Positions 25,298-34,817 are shown, counted from the stretch's first letter. The stretch is DNA of 48,695 nucleotides from Phocaeicola coprocola DSM 17136 (GCF_000154845.1 NZ_DS981483.1:1-48695); one strand, 5' to 3'. The notes: generated from the sequence alone by a model not told the origin. A program made the numbers and translations.

Positions 25298-26350
25298 ATG
25301 AAAAAACATTATTTGCCTTTGGTGGCAGGTATAATGGCTATTGCCGTTACTGCATGTGGTGGACAAAAATCATCAACTGAATCTGTAGAATTAACTGGTG
25401 CGGGAGCAACTTTCCCATTACCTTTCTATAACATGAGCTTTGAAGGATATGGTGCTACACACGATAATAAAGTTTCTTATGGTGGCATTGGTAGTGGTGG
25501 TGGAGTACGTAACCTGAAAGATGGTATCGTAGACTTTGCCGGAAGTGATGCTTTCTTGAGCGATAAGGAAATGTCAGAAATGGAACCTGTAGTACACATC
25601 CCGACATGTATGGGAGCTGTGGTATTGGCCTACAATTTACCGGATGTAGTTAAATTGAACTTGTCGGGTGATGTTATTGCTGATATTTATGCTGGAAAGA
25701 TAACAGACTGGAATGATGCACGTTTGCAGGAACTGAATCCGGATGTGAAATTGCCTGCAAAGAAGATAATTCTTGCATATCGTTCGGATGGTAGCGGTAC
25801 AACATTTGTATTTACCGATTATTTGTCTAAAGTCAGCGAAAGCTGGAAAAATACTTTCGGATCAGGTAAAACAGTGGATTTCCCTGTCGGACAGGCTGCA
25901 AAAGGTAATCCGGGTGTAGCTGGTATCATTGCACAGACTCCGTATTCATTGGGATATATTGGTTCTGAATATGCTTTCGCACAGAAAATTCCTTATGCAG
26001 CTGTAAAGAACCAGCGTGGTGAGCTGATCACTCCGTCTACAGAAAGTATCTCGGCTGCTGCCGGTGATATTCCTCAGGACACTCGTTGTTCTATAACCAA
26101 TGCCGATGCAGCAGGAGCTTATCCTATCAGCTGTTTTACCTGGTTGCTGATTTACAAGGAACAGAATTATTCAGACCGTTCGGAAGCACAGGCTAAAGCT
26201 ACGCTGGATTTGATGCAATATATGTTAAGCGACAGCGTACAGCAGACTACTGCTACCGTACACTATGCTCCGCTGCCTAAGAAAGCTGTTGAACAAAGTC
26301 TGGCAAACCTTAAGACTGTTACTTATCAGGGACAGCCGATTCTGAAATAA
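25298..26350 (+). CDS. pstS: Phosphate ABC transporter, substrate-binding lipoprotein
   Basis: A PstS periplasmic phosphate-binding protein of 350 residues. The N-terminus is a lipoprotein signal with Cys20 (VTACGG). The mature protein has the type-II binding fold with the phosphate-contact segments LTGAGATFPLPFY, YGGIGSGGGVRNL and RSDGSGTTFVFTDYLS. A typical late motif IGYIGSEYAFAQK is also present as LGYIGSEYA. It belongs to the longer, E. coli-like PstS group rather than the short 270-residue group also found in Bacteroides. It is followed 28 bases later by pstC. Confidence 0.95.
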   Translation: MKKHYLPLVAGIMAIAVTACGGQKSSTESVELTGAGATFPLPFYNMSFEGYGATHDNKVSYGGIGSGGGVRNLKDGIVDFAGSDAFLSDKEMSEMEPVVHIPTCMGAVVLAYNLPDVVKLNLSGDVIADIYAGKITDWNDARLQELNPDVKLPAKKIILAYRSDGSGTTFVFTDYLSKVSESWKNTFGSGKTVDFPVGQAAKGNPGVAGIIAQTPYSLGYIGSEYAFAQKIPYAAVKNQRGELITPSTESISAAAGDIPQDTRCSITNADAAGAYPISCFTWLLIYKEQNYSDRSEAQAKATLDLMQYMLSDSVQQTTATVHYAPLPKKAVEQSLANLKTVTYQGQPILK

Positions 26351-26378
26351 TAGATTATTACTGCAAAGCTGATATTTT

Positions 26379-27236
26379 ATGCAAGACAAAATTTTTAGAG
26401 TTTTACTTATTCTGTCGGCTGTTGTTATTCCTATCATCGGTGGGGGAATCGTATATTCCCTCACTGCCGATGCCTCCGGAGCGTTCGAACATTTTGGTTT
26501 CTGGAATTTTATCTTCTCCGACGACTGGGTAACGACGGCAGGAAAAGAAAGCTACGGAGCACTTCCGTTTATTACCGGAACATTGCTTACTACAATTCTT
26601 GCTCTGCTGATGTGTATTCCGTTCTCTTTGCCGGTTGCCTTGTTTACAGGTGAGTATTTCCGTGGAAAGAAAATTGCAGCAGTGCTGGGAACCGTTACCG
26701 ATCTGCTGGCTGGTATTCCTTCCATTATTTATGGCTTGTGGGGATTTTATGTATTGCGTAACGTATTCATGCATTTAAACCTATCTCCACAAGGTTCGGG
26801 AATCCTTACTGCGGCTTTTGTGTTGGCTATTATGATTGTACCTTATGCAGCTTCTCTGAGTTCGGAGTTTATCAAAATGGTTCCTTCCGACTTGAAAGAA
26901 GGAGCATATGCTATGGGAGCAACCCGTGCAGAAGTTATCCGGAGAGTGGTTTTCCCTATGGCAGGATCGGGTATCTTTTCCGCTTATATTTTGGCTATCG
27001 GACGTGCTTTGGGAGAAACGATGACAGTTACAATGCTGATTGGTAACACCAATCAGATGCCTGAGACCTTGCGTACTACAGGTAACACGATGGCTAGTAT
27101 CATAGCCAATCAGTTTGGTGAAGCCGACGGACTGAAACTTTCGTCATTGATTGCCATCGGTTTGTTATTGTTCCTTATAACAGCTGTTATCAATATGATT
27201 GGAAAAATATTGATACGCAAGGCAAGACATGTGTAA
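26379..27236 (+). CDS. pstC: Phosphate ABC transporter permease PstC
   Basis: This 285-residue inner-membrane permease has about six spans. The transport-fold region holds the EAA-type loop EGAYAMGATRAEVIRRVVFPMAGSGI (about residues 170-196), which docks on the ATPase. The segment AGIPSIIYGLWGFYVL is characteristic of PstC. It pairs with PstA in the phosphate channel. It is separated from pstS by 28 bases and from pstA by 23 bases, in one operon. Confidence 0.94.
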   Translation: MQDKIFRVLLILSAVVIPIIGGGIVYSLTADASGAFEHFGFWNFIFSDDWVTTAGKESYGALPFITGTLLTTILALLMCIPFSLPVALFTGEYFRGKKIAAVLGTVTDLLAGIPSIIYGLWGFYVLRNVFMHLNLSPQGSGILTAAFVLAIMIVPYAASLSSEFIKMVPSDLKEGAYAMGATRAEVIRRVVFPMAGSGIFSAYILAIGRALGETMTVTMLIGNTNQMPETLRTTGNTMASIIANQFGEADGLKLSSLIAIGLLLFLITAVINMIGKILIRKARHV

Positions 27237-27259
27237 TCTATAAAATAGAATTTGTATAA

Positions 27260-28129
27260 ATGGTACGTGATAATAACATTCGAATCCGTATATTCAAGAA
27301 CCGGTTGCTTTATGTGCTGGTGTGTGTGCTATCCGGACTGACAGCGATCCCTTTGCTTGCTATTTTGGGAGAAGTGCTGATAAAAGGATGGAAACAGTTG
27401 GGATGGTCATTCATTACCGAGGCAACTCCCAATGCATATAAGGCGATGCAGGCTGTCTCGGCGGGGCAGGATATTCCGGGTGGTATTGCCAATGGAATTG
27501 TGGGTACTTTCCTGATGTTGATGCTTGCTGCCGTAGTTGCTATACCAGTGGGTGTGTTCTGTGGAATCTGTTTGTCTGAATATCGGAAAAACTGGTTTGC
27601 AACGATTGTCAGTTACCTTACTGACTTGCTTCAGGGTACTCCTTCTATCATTATCGGTATTATTACATATATCTGGGTGGTAGTGCCGATGAAAGGCTAT
27701 TCGGCTATAGCCGGAAGCGTGGCACTGTTCATTATGATGCTGCCTCTTATCATCCGTTCTACAGAAGAAACAATGAAAGTGCTGCCGGAAACATTGAAAG
27801 AGGCCGGTCTGGCGCTGGGAGGTAGTTACTGGCGTGTTATGCTGCAGGTAATGCTGCCTTCTGCTTTGGGAAGTATCTTTACTGGTATTTTGCTGGCTAT
27901 ATCGCGTGTAGTAGGTGAAACAGCTCCGCTGATGTTTACTGCACTGGGAGGAGCTGCTATCAGCTGGAATATGACTAAGCCGATGTCGGCCGTTCCCTTG
28001 CTTATCTGGGAATTCTTCAATGATCCTAACTTGCAGAGCCTGATTTGGGGAGCCTCACTGTTCCTGCTTACTTTTGTACTATGTCTGAACTTATTAGCAA
28101 AACGAATCGCGAAGAAATGGAAAATATAA
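27260..28129 (+). CDS. pstA: Phosphate ABC transporter permease PstA
   Basis: A 289-residue permease with about six spans. PstA landmarks are GGIANGIVGTFLMLML, LLQGTPSIIIGIITYIWVV, and the EAA loop LKEAGLALGGSYWRVMLQVMLPSALGSI. The segment RVVGETAPLMFTALG is typical of PstA. Its last 13 bases overlap the pstB start, so translation of the two is probably coupled. Confidence 0.94.
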   Translation: MVRDNNIRIRIFKNRLLYVLVCVLSGLTAIPLLAILGEVLIKGWKQLGWSFITEATPNAYKAMQAVSAGQDIPGGIANGIVGTFLMLMLAAVVAIPVGVFCGICLSEYRKNWFATIVSYLTDLLQGTPSIIIGIITYIWVVVPMKGYSAIAGSVALFIMMLPLIIRSTEETMKVLPETLKEAGLALGGSYWRVMLQVMLPSALGSIFTGILLAISRVVGETAPLMFTALGGAAISWNMTKPMSAVPLLIWEFFNDPNLQSLIWGASLFLLTFVLCLNLLAKRIAKKWKI

Positions 28130-28887
28130 AAGAACCGATATTACAAATAAAGGATGTCTGTATTTCATATACATCCAGTACGATGGCTGTGAAGCATGTG
28201 TCGGCAGACATTCAGAAAAATACAATTACGGCTATCATGGGACCTTCGGGTTGTGGAAAGAGTACTTTACTGCGTGCCGTAAACCGTATGCACGAACTCT
28301 ATAAAAATATTCGTGTGACAGGTGAAATTCTGTTGAATGGCGAAAACGTGCTTCAGATGCAACCGATGGAAGAACGTCGCCGTATTGGTATGGTATTTCA
28401 GCGTCCGAATCCGTTCCCGACCATGAATATTTACGATAATGTACTGGCTGGCTATTTATTGAATGGAATCCGCCTTTCCAAATCGGAAAAAGATGAAATC
28501 GTAGAGCGTAATTTGCGTAGTGTTGCTCTGTGGGATGAAGTGAAAGACTCACTTACCAAACGTGGTACATTCCTTTCCGGAGGACAGCAGCAGCGTTTGT
28601 GTATCGCCCGTTCGCTTGCGTTGAAACCGGATGTGCTGTTGATGGACGAGCCTACTTCTGCCTTGGACCCTATTGCAACCAAGTATATAGAAGAACTGAT
28701 GGACGGTCTGAAGAAAGATGTTACTATCTTGATCGTTACCCACAACATGTCGCAGGCTATGCGTATATCCGACTATTCGATGTTTATGTATATGGGTGAA
28801 CTGATAGAGTATGACCGTACAGACAAGATGTTTGATAACCCGACAGACGAGCGTACACGTGCTTATCTGACAGGAAAAATGGGATAA
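28117..28887 (+). CDS. pstB: Phosphate ABC transporter ATP-binding protein PstB
   Basis: The ATPase of the phosphate importer, 256 residues. Walker A is GPSGCGKST (about residue 43), the signature is LSGGQQQR (about 154) and Walker B VLLMDEPTSALDP (about 172). The segment MVFQRPNPFP is typical of PstB. ATG 28117 gives the usual length; upstream in-frame ATGs at 28081 and 28045 lie well inside pstA. No phoU gene follows, although phoU often ends pst operons; the next gene is an L,D-transpeptidase after a terminator. Confidence 0.94.
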   Translation: MENIKEPILQIKDVCISYTSSTMAVKHVSADIQKNTITAIMGPSGCGKSTLLRAVNRMHELYKNIRVTGEILLNGENVLQMQPMEERRRIGMVFQRPNPFPTMNIYDNVLAGYLLNGIRLSKSEKDEIVERNLRSVALWDEVKDSLTKRGTFLSGGQQQRLCIARSLALKPDVLLMDEPTSALDPIATKYIEELMDGLKKDVTILIVTHNMSQAMRISDYSMFMYMGELIEYDRTDKMFDNPTDERTRAYLTGKMG

Positions 28888-28912
28888 GGTCATACTTGTA
28901 ACTATTCTGGGT

Positions 28913-28969
28913 ACTCCGGAGCAGACGGGAAAAATGAATGTTTTTCCGTTTGCTCCGGAGTGTTTTTTT
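28913..28969 (+). terminator. Intrinsic terminator after pstB
   Basis: ACTCCGGAGCA-ACGGGAAAAA and TTTTTCCG-TTGCTCCGGAGT pair over about 20 bases with a six-base loop and are followed by seven T ending at 28969. It ends the porin-pstSCAB transcript. Confidence 0.92.
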
Positions 28970-29071
28970 AAGGAATTGCAACAAACAGGCAAAGTGGTTT
29001 GTTTATTAGGTAAAAGATTCTTTTTTTGAAATTTTTTTATTACTTTTACAATGAACATTAACCTCCTTGCT

Positions 29072-30091
29072 ATGAAAAAGGGCTTCTCCATATTGCTGTT
29101 GACCGTTTGCTTGTTTTTATTTGCCTGCGGCGAACAACAAACCGGTATGCCCCGTCTGTCAGAAGAAACAGAACTAACTCCCGACAGTCTTCTTCTTCCG
29201 GCTCATACTCCGGAACTTCTCGTTGCGTCTGATATCAATCTGACCAAAGATTTGCTCTACGATAAATATACACTTGAGGATACTTATCCCTATGGTGATA
29301 CCGTGCGCAGTTTCAAATGGGAAACGATACGGAAGTGTCTTGCCTTTATCGAAAACATGCATCGTGATACGTCACAATGGGTAGTGTTGCGAAACTATAA
29401 AAACCTAAACAGTGAGGCTCCTCTGGTACGACGTTATATACGCAATGCTTACGGACGGATTGCCGATACGCTTGGTGTGGAGCGATATCAGTCTGTTCCC
29501 CTGTATCTAACGACAGATTCTTCTGTCCCGGAACGTTATGGACGTGACGGCTCGCTGGCATATCTCCGTGGAAAGGCTGGCAGTTTCCTGCGTATAGCTC
29601 CGGTGGTGGAAGATGAAGAATATCTTGTACCGCCGCGCTATCTTCGTGTCTTGCCCGACAGCACTGTTTTTCACTATGTCGTTTTTGTCGACCGGGGCGA
29701 TCAGAATATAGCAACTTTAGAACGTCTGTCAGAAGGTGAGTGGGTGATACGAAGCATGAATCCGGCTACTACAGGCGTGCATCGTCCGCCTTATGCTCAA
29801 GAAACGCCATTGGGAATGTTTCTGCTTCAGGAAAAGAAAACAAAAATGGTGTTCCTGAAAGACGGAGGTTCAGCTACGGGCGGATATGCTCCTTATGCCT
29901 CACGGTTTACCAACGGGGCATATATACATGGAGTGCCCGTTAATGTACCCCGTACAGCAATGATAGAATACAGCTGGTCGCTGGGAACCATTCCCCGTTC
30001 GCACATGTGTGTGCGTAATGCTACTTCACATTCCAAGTTTATATTCGACAATATGCCTGCCGAAGCTACGCTGATAGTCGTAATAGAGTGA
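29072..30091 (+). CDS. L,D-transpeptidase-family lipoprotein with SHMC active-site motif
   Basis: A lipoprotein (signal with Cys19, LFLFACGEQ) of 339 residues. The C-terminal part is a YkuD-type L,D-transpeptidase domain: GMFLLQEKKTKMVFL, AYIHGVP with the conserved His, and RSHMCVRN with the catalytic Cys. The family cross-links peptidoglycan or attaches lipoproteins to it in the periplasm. The usual residue before the Cys is Gly (SHGC); here it is Met. The start at ATG 29072 is preferred because ATG 29051 follows directly on a -7-like TACTTTTA at 29041. It lies upstream of a second, different L,D-transpeptidase gene. Confidence 0.85.
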   Translation: MKKGFSILLLTVCLFLFACGEQQTGMPRLSEETELTPDSLLLPAHTPELLVASDINLTKDLLYDKYTLEDTYPYGDTVRSFKWETIRKCLAFIENMHRDTSQWVVLRNYKNLNSEAPLVRRYIRNAYGRIADTLGVERYQSVPLYLTTDSSVPERYGRDGSLAYLRGKAGSFLRIAPVVEDEEYLVPPRYLRVLPDSTVFHYVVFVDRGDQNIATLERLSEGEWVIRSMNPATTGVHRPPYAQETPLGMFLLQEKKTKMVFLKDGGSATGGYAPYASRFTNGAYIHGVPVNVPRTAMIEYSWSLGTIPRSHMCVRNATSHSKFIFDNMPAEATLIVVIE

Positions 30092-30152
30092 ATAAATAAT
30101 AAAACTTGTTGCTTTTAACTATCTGATAATAAATAGTTACAGATAAAATGAG

Positions 30153-30160
30153 TAATTTTG
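30153..30160 (+). promoter_or_regulatory. -7 element of the second L,D-transpeptidase gene
   Basis: TAATTTTG matches TAnnTTTG fully and precedes ATG 30185 by 24 bases. The upstream in-frame start at 30158 overlaps it and can be discarded. The -33 region is weak. Confidence 0.5.
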
Positions 30161-30184
30161 CAGCCGTTATTTTTAAGAAAGACC

Positions 30185-30892
30185 ATGCTGCGTATATCAT
30201 TAACTGTATTTTTCCTGTTTGTTTCTTTTTTGTATTCCTTTACCGGACTAGGTGAGGGAGCATCTGCCGTACCTGAAGTTAAAAGTATGGCAAAACCCGA
30301 CCGGTGTGCTGAACTTTTTAGAGAAATGCAATTGGAGGGTGAAGTGAATTACACCGCTTTTCGTCAGGCGGTAACAGGATATTACCGGATTGCTCAGCGC
30401 AAAAAAGAAATACTGACTCTGATAGATTTTTCCAAACCTTCTACCGAAAAGCGTCTGTATGTATTTGATATGAAAGAAAAGAAAATGCTTTTTTCTTCGG
30501 TAGTAGCTCATGGAAAGAATAGCGGAGGAGTATATGCAACGTCTTTCTCCAATGAATATGGCTCGTACAAAAGTTCATTGGGATTCTATCTTACGGCTTC
30601 TACCTATCAGGGAAAGAACGGTTATTCGTTGATACTCGACGGACTGGAGAAAGGTATAAACGACCGCGCCCGCGAACGTGCCATCGTAGTACATGGAGCT
30701 GCCTATGCCGATCCTTCCGTCATTCGTGCAGGGGGTAGGCTAGGAAGAAGTTTCGGATGTCCTGCCGTTCCGCAAAAACTTTCCCGGCCGCTTATCGATA
30801 CCATCAAAGGAGGAAGTGTGATGTATATCTATGCCGCTACTCCCGAGTATCTTGCACAGAGCCATATCCTGAACTCCAAAGACCGTGCCTGA
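30185..30892 (+). CDS. Murein L,D-transpeptidase, YkuD_2 family
   Basis: This 235-residue exported protein has an N-terminal signal segment (about 1-22, LTVFFLFVSFLYSFTG). It matches the murein L,D-transpeptidase catalytic family that differs from classical YkuD: LYVFDMKEKKMLFSSVVAHGKNSGG, LGFYLTASTYQGKNGYSL, IVVHGAAYADP and the catalytic Cys in GRSFGCPAVP. It should act on peptidoglycan in the periplasm. Its last 56 bases overlap, tail to tail, the end of the MATE gene on the opposite strand, and no terminator separates them. Confidence 0.9.
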   Translation: MLRISLTVFFLFVSFLYSFTGLGEGASAVPEVKSMAKPDRCAELFREMQLEGEVNYTAFRQAVTGYYRIAQRKKEILTLIDFSKPSTEKRLYVFDMKEKKMLFSSVVAHGKNSGGVYATSFSNEYGSYKSSLGFYLTASTYQGKNGYSLILDGLEKGINDRARERAIVVHGAAYADPSVIRAGGRLGRSFGCPAVPQKLSRPLIDTIKGGSVMYIYAATPEYLAQSHILNSKDRA

Positions 30893-32222
30893 CATTATGG
30901 TAATACCAAACACCAAAGCAGTCGGCTAATATCCATCCTATAGGAATCGACCACCAGATGCCGTGAACACCTATGGCTGGTATTGCTGCCAGTGCATATG
31001 CCAGAACGACACGTGTACCCAGTGAAAAAACAGTCAGTACAACCGACATGCCCGGCATGCGTACAGCCCGGTAAAACCCGTATAAAAGAAACAGATAACC
31101 TATACCTACGTAGAAGCTGCCTTCTACCCGCAGATATTCGACTCCGATATTGATAATTTCAGTTTCCGTGTTATCGATAAAGAACTGCATCAGCGGGCGG
31201 GCAAAGATGAACACCACTGCTGAGATTATCAGGCAAAACCACGTCGTAACACTGACAGCACTGCGGATACCTCGCCGGATACGTTCTTTTTGTCCGGCAC
31301 CGAAGTTCTGTGCTACAAATGTAGAAAAGGCGTTTCCGAAATCCTGTACCGGCATGTAGGCAAGCGAATCAATTTTTACCGCAACAGCAAAAGCTGCCAT
31401 GACGCTTGTCCCGAAGCTGTTAACCAGTCCCTGTACCATCAGAATACCGAAATTCATAACGGATTGTTGCATACACGTCAGCGACGAATAAGTAGCAATT
31501 TCTTTTACCGATTTCCGGTGCAGGCGGATTTGGTTACGCTTCAGTCTGAATATCGGAAAACGATACAATGCATAGATACAAAGTCCTGCCGCTGCTATGG
31601 TTTGCGAAATGACAGTAGCCGCTGCTGCTCCTGATACTCCCCAATGAAATATCGGAATAAAAAGTAAGTCGAGCACAATATTCAATACTACAGAAACTGC
31701 CAGAAAATAGAGAGGTACTATTGAATTACCCAGTGCGCGCAGCAGGTATGCGTAATAATTATAAATGAATGTACTTGCTATGCCCGGGAATATGATGAAC
31801 AGATAGTCGAACATCAGGCCTTTTATTTCTGCGGGAGTCTGAAGCAGGCGGATGATAGGATGGATACCAGCCAGTGCAATTATGTTCAACACCAGTGTGA
31901 CACCTCCTGTCAGCACCAGCGATGAAACCAGACTTTGCTTCATACCTTCATAATCTTTAGCTCCGTATTGTATCGAAAAGACAGCGCCGCTGCCCATGCA
32001 CAGACCGATAAACACCGATGTGATAAATACCATAAGCGTATAAGCCGATCCTACGGCAGCCAGTGCATCTGCCCCCAGATAATGACCTACTATCAGTGTG
32101 TCGGCTATGTTGTAGCACTGCTGCAGCAGATTGCCCAGAATCATCGGAACGGCAAAGCGCAACATCGTTCCCATGATGCTACCTTGGGTTAAATCGTTTG
32201 CTCTGTTATAATGTAAATTCAT
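30837..32222 (-). CDS. MATE-family efflux transporter
   Basis: The inner-membrane antiporter has 461 residues and about 12 spans. The N-terminal half starts with LTQGSIMGTMLRFAVPMILGNLLQQCYNIADTLIVGHYLGA, the DinF/NorM-like pattern. Substrates of the family are cationic compounds exchanged for Na+ or H+. It is divergent from aspS with overlapping promoters and convergent, overlapping, with the L,D-transpeptidase gene. It is not closely similar to the MATE at 12580, which has a different N-terminal pattern. Confidence 0.92.
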   Translation of the reverse strand: MNLHYNRANDLTQGSIMGTMLRFAVPMILGNLLQQCYNIADTLIVGHYLGADALAAVGSAYTLMVFITSVFIGLCMGSGAVFSIQYGAKDYEGMKQSLVSSLVLTGGVTLVLNIIALAGIHPIIRLLQTPAEIKGLMFDYLFIIFPGIASTFIYNYYAYLLRALGNSIVPLYFLAVSVVLNIVLDLLFIPIFHWGVSGAAAATVISQTIAAAGLCIYALYRFPIFRLKRNQIRLHRKSVKEIATYSSLTCMQQSVMNFGILMVQGLVNSFGTSVMAAFAVAVKIDSLAYMPVQDFGNAFSTFVAQNFGAGQKERIRRGIRSAVSVTTWFCLIISAVVFIFARPLMQFFIDNTETEIINIGVEYLRVEGSFYVGIGYLFLLYGFYRAVRMPGMSVVLTVFSLGTRVVLAYALAAIPAIGVHGIWWSIPIGWILADCFGVWYYHNVRHGLWSSGYGSVQDTRE

Positions 32223-32274
32223 TTTTACTGCTAATTTGTAAGGGCCATACAGCCCTTTCCCTCTTTTGCAGGCG

Positions 32275-32282
32275 CAAATTTA
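32275..32282 (-). promoter_or_regulatory. -7 element of the MATE gene
   Basis: The complement reads TAAATTTG, a full match to TAnnTTTG, 53 bases before the MATE ATG. It overlaps the -33 element of the divergent aspS promoter (32281-32285). No clear -33 was found on the minus strand. Confidence 0.4.
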
Positions 32283-32313
32283 TTGCATAAATCAAAAACA
32301 TGTGCTACCTTTG
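32281..32313 (+). promoter_or_regulatory. Promoter of aspS
   Basis: TATTG at 32281-32285 and TACCTTTG at 32306-32313 are 20 bases apart. The -7 box is a full match. The leader to ATG 32349 is about 30 bases. Confidence 0.65.
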
Positions 32314-32348
32314 TCACAAATTATAAGTGTCTATAAATAGAAAAAGAT

Positions 32349-34106
32349 ATGTTCAGAACGTATACGTGCGGCGAGTTAAGACTTGCCGATGCAGGTAAAA
32401 ACGTGACACTTGCCGGATGGGTACAGCGTACACGTAAAATGGGCGGAATGACATTTGTTGATCTCCGCGACCGTTATGGCATCACTCAGTTGGTGTTCAA
32501 TACAGATGTGAATGCAGAATTGTGCGAACGTGCCAATCATTTGGGCCGTGAGTTTGTCATACAGGTGAAAGGCCAGGTTAGCGAACGCTCAAGCAAGAAT
32601 GCCAATCTTCCGACAGGAGATATTGAAATCATTGTTTCAGAACTGAATGTGCTGAATACTGCACTGACTCCTCCGTTTACAATCGAAGACAATACCGACG
32701 GTGGCGATGACCTCCGTATGAAATACCGTTACCTTGATTTGCGCCGTACGGCAGTCCGTAAAAATCTGGAACTGCGTCATCGTATGACGATGGAAGTACG
32801 CCGTTATCTCGACAGCAAGGGATTCCTCGAAGTAGAAACTCCGATGCTGATTGGTTCTACTCCTGAAGGTGCACGTGATTTCGTTGTTCCTTCTCGTATG
32901 AACCCGGGACAGTTCTATGCACTTCCACAGTCGCCTCAAACACTGAAACAGTTACTTATGGTTTCTGGTTTCGACCGTTATTTCCAGATTGTAAAATGCT
33001 TCCGCGATGAAGACCTTCGTGCCGACCGTCAGCCTGAGTTTACACAGATTGACTGTGAAATGAGTTTCGTAGAACAGGAAGACATTATCCAGATGTTCGA
33101 GGGTATGGCTAAGCATTTGTTTAAAGAATTGCGTGGCGTGGAACTGACAGAACCGTTTATCCGCATGCCATGGGCTGATGCCATGAAATACTATGGTAGC
33201 GACAAGCCCGATTTGCGTTTCGGTATGAAGTTTGTCGAACTGATGGATATTCTGAAAGGTTACGGTTTCTCTGTATTCGATAATGCGGCTTATATCGGCG
33301 GTATTTGTGCCGAAGGTGCAGCGCACTATACACGTAAGCAGCTCGATCAGCTGACAGAATTTGTAAAACGTCCGCAGATTGGTGCGAAAGGATTGGTTTA
33401 TGCACGTGTGGAAGCCGACGGTAATGTGAAATCAAGCGTTGACAAGTTCTACAGTCAGGAAGTGCTTCAGCAGATGAAGGAAGCTTTCGGTGCTAAACCG
33501 GGTGACCTGATTCTGATTCTTAGCGGTGATGATGTGATGAAGACACGCAAGCAGTTGTGCGAGCTTCGTCTTGAAATGGGTAATCAGCTGGGCTTGCGCG
33601 ACAAGAACCAGTTTGCTTGCTTGTGGGTAGTAGACTTCCCGATGTTCGAATGGAGCGAAGAAGAAGGCCGATTGATGGCAATGCACCATCCGTTCACTCA
33701 TCCGAAGGACGAAGATATTCCGTTGCTTGATACTAATCCGGCTGCTGTCCGTGCAGACGCTTACGATATGGTAGTAAATGGAGTAGAAGTAGGTGGTGGT
33801 TCTATCCGTATTCACGATTCACAGCTTCAGGCCAAGATGTTTGAGATTTTGGGATTCACTCCCGAAAAGGCTCAGGAACAGTTTGGCTTCCTGATGAACG
33901 CCTTTAAGTTTGGTGCGCCTCCTCACGGTGGTTTGGCATACGGACTCGATCGTTGGGTTTCGCTGTTTGCCGGACTCGATTCTATCCGCGACTGTATTGC
34001 TTTCCCGAAAAACAATTCCGGACGCGATGTCATGTTGGATGCACCGGGTTATCTCGATCAGAAACAGCTCGACGAGCTTAACTTGAAAGTTGAAATAAAA
34101 GAATAA
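32349..34106 (+). CDS. aspS: Aspartyl-tRNA synthetase
   Basis: A class II synthetase of 585 residues, the bacterial type with an inserted GAD domain. The N-terminal OB fold (about 1-110, [22 protein letters not shown]) binds the anticodon. The catalytic core holds motif 2, [19 protein letters not shown], near residue 217 and motif 3, [11 protein letters not shown], near residue 530. The extra GAD domain lies between about 280 and 410. It charges tRNA-Asp in the cytoplasm. It has its own promoter and is followed by a terminator. Confidence 0.97.
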   Translation: MFRTYTCGELRLADAGKNVTLAGWVQRTRKMGGMTFVDLRDRYGITQLVFNTDVNAELCERANHLGREFVIQVKGQVSERSSKNANLPTGDIEIIVSELNVLNTALTPPFTIEDNTDGGDDLRMKYRYLDLRRTAVRKNLELRHRMTMEVRRYLDSKGFLEVETPMLIGSTPEGARDFVVPSRMNPGQFYALPQSPQTLKQLLMVSGFDRYFQIVKCFRDEDLRADRQPEFTQIDCEMSFVEQEDIIQMFEGMAKHLFKELRGVELTEPFIRMPWADAMKYYGSDKPDLRFGMKFVELMDILKGYGFSVFDNAAYIGGICAEGAAHYTRKQLDQLTEFVKRPQIGAKGLVYARVEADGNVKSSVDKFYSQEVLQQMKEAFGAKPGDLILILSGDDVMKTRKQLCELRLEMGNQLGLRDKNQFACLWVVDFPMFEWSEEEGRLMAMHHPFTHPKDEDIPLLDTNPAAVRADAYDMVVNGVEVGGGSIRIHDSQLQAKMFEILGFTPEKAQEQFGFLMNAFKFGAPPHGGLAYGLDRWVSLFAGLDSIRDCIAFPKNNSGRDVMLDAPGYLDQKQLDELNLKVEIKE

Positions 34107-34132
34107 AATAAAGTTATTTTCAGATATTATAA

Positions 34133-34190
34133 TTTCGAGCAAGGCAAGATAGTCGCGACGACTGTACTTGCTTTGCCTCGAAATCTTTTT
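34133..34190 (+). terminator. Terminator after aspS
   Basis: TTTCGAG-CAAGGCAAG (34133-34148) pairs imperfectly with CTTGCTTTGCCTCGAAA (34167-34183); an inner AGTCG-CGACT hairpin lies in the loop, and a T-rich run follows to 34190. It sits 24 bases before the gtrA start, so some read-through is likely. Confidence 0.7.
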
Positions 34191-34213
34191 ATGCCTTTTC
34201 CCGATTATTTTTG

Positions 34214-34603
34214 ATGAGAGAGTCTGTCCGTATTCTACGTTTTGCCATAGTAGGTACATTGAACGCCCTGATAACTGCACTGATTGTAGGATTGCTCATG
34301 CATATAGAGGGTGAACATTACATGATAGCCAATGTAGTGGCTTATGTAGTGGCGCAGATTCATAACTTTATATGGTGTAAATTCTGGATTTTCCCTTTTG
34401 ATGCTGACCGGAAAAAGAATACCATCTGGCATGAAATCTTGTTTTTTGCCTGTGCTTTTGCGGTAGCGTATGCAGCGCAATTCCTGTTTCTTTTGTTTCT
34501 TGTCGAAATTTGCGGGTGTAATGAGTATCTTGCTCAGTTCCTTGGACTTTTTGTGTACGGTGCAATCAACTTTATGAGCAACAGGTGGATAACCTTCCGT
34601 TGA
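34214..34603 (+). CDS. GtrA-family membrane protein
   Basis: This 129-residue inner-membrane protein has four predicted spans and the GtrA landmarks: RFAIVGTLNALITALIVGLL at the start, NVVAYVVAQIHNFIWCKFWIF in span 2-3 and AINFMSNRWITFR at the end. The family is thought to help move prenyl-linked sugars across the membrane or act with glycosyltransferases. No glycosyltransferase is nearby. ATG 34214 is chosen over TTG 34211. Confidence 0.88.
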   Translation: MRESVRILRFAIVGTLNALITALIVGLLMHIEGEHYMIANVVAYVVAQIHNFIWCKFWIFPFDADRKKNTIWHEILFFACAFAVAYAAQFLFLLFLVEICGCNEYLAQFLGLFVYGAINFMSNRWITFR

Positions 34604-34761
34604 TTTTCTTTTCTCTGGCTTCTCATTCTGGAAGTCATATCTTATTTCAAACTATATTTTATTGTTTACTTTTATGCTCTTTACTGCATGTATGCGAGGG
34701 AAGAAGTATAATGGTAAAGCACTCGTTGTGCAATATCCCTACAGTTAAAATTCAGAAAGAA

Positions 34762-34793
34762 TTTGCAGGATAATTATTTTATTCGTGGTTTTG
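34762..34793 (+). promoter_or_regulatory. Promoter of arsR
   Basis: TTTG at 34762-34765 and TGGTTTTG at 34786-34793 are 20 bases apart; the -7 box has one change from TAnnTTTG. It excludes the GTG start at 34785 and supports ATG 34818. Confidence 0.5.
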
Positions 34794-34817
34794 CGAACAA
34801 CAAATAATAAATATTCT

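Noticed and set aside
34703..34775. tRNA-like stretch with a D-arm-like ATAATGGTAAAGCAC and a GTTAAAATTC segment
   Set aside because: No acceptor stem and no anticodon stem can be formed, so it is at most a chance or very decayed resemblance.
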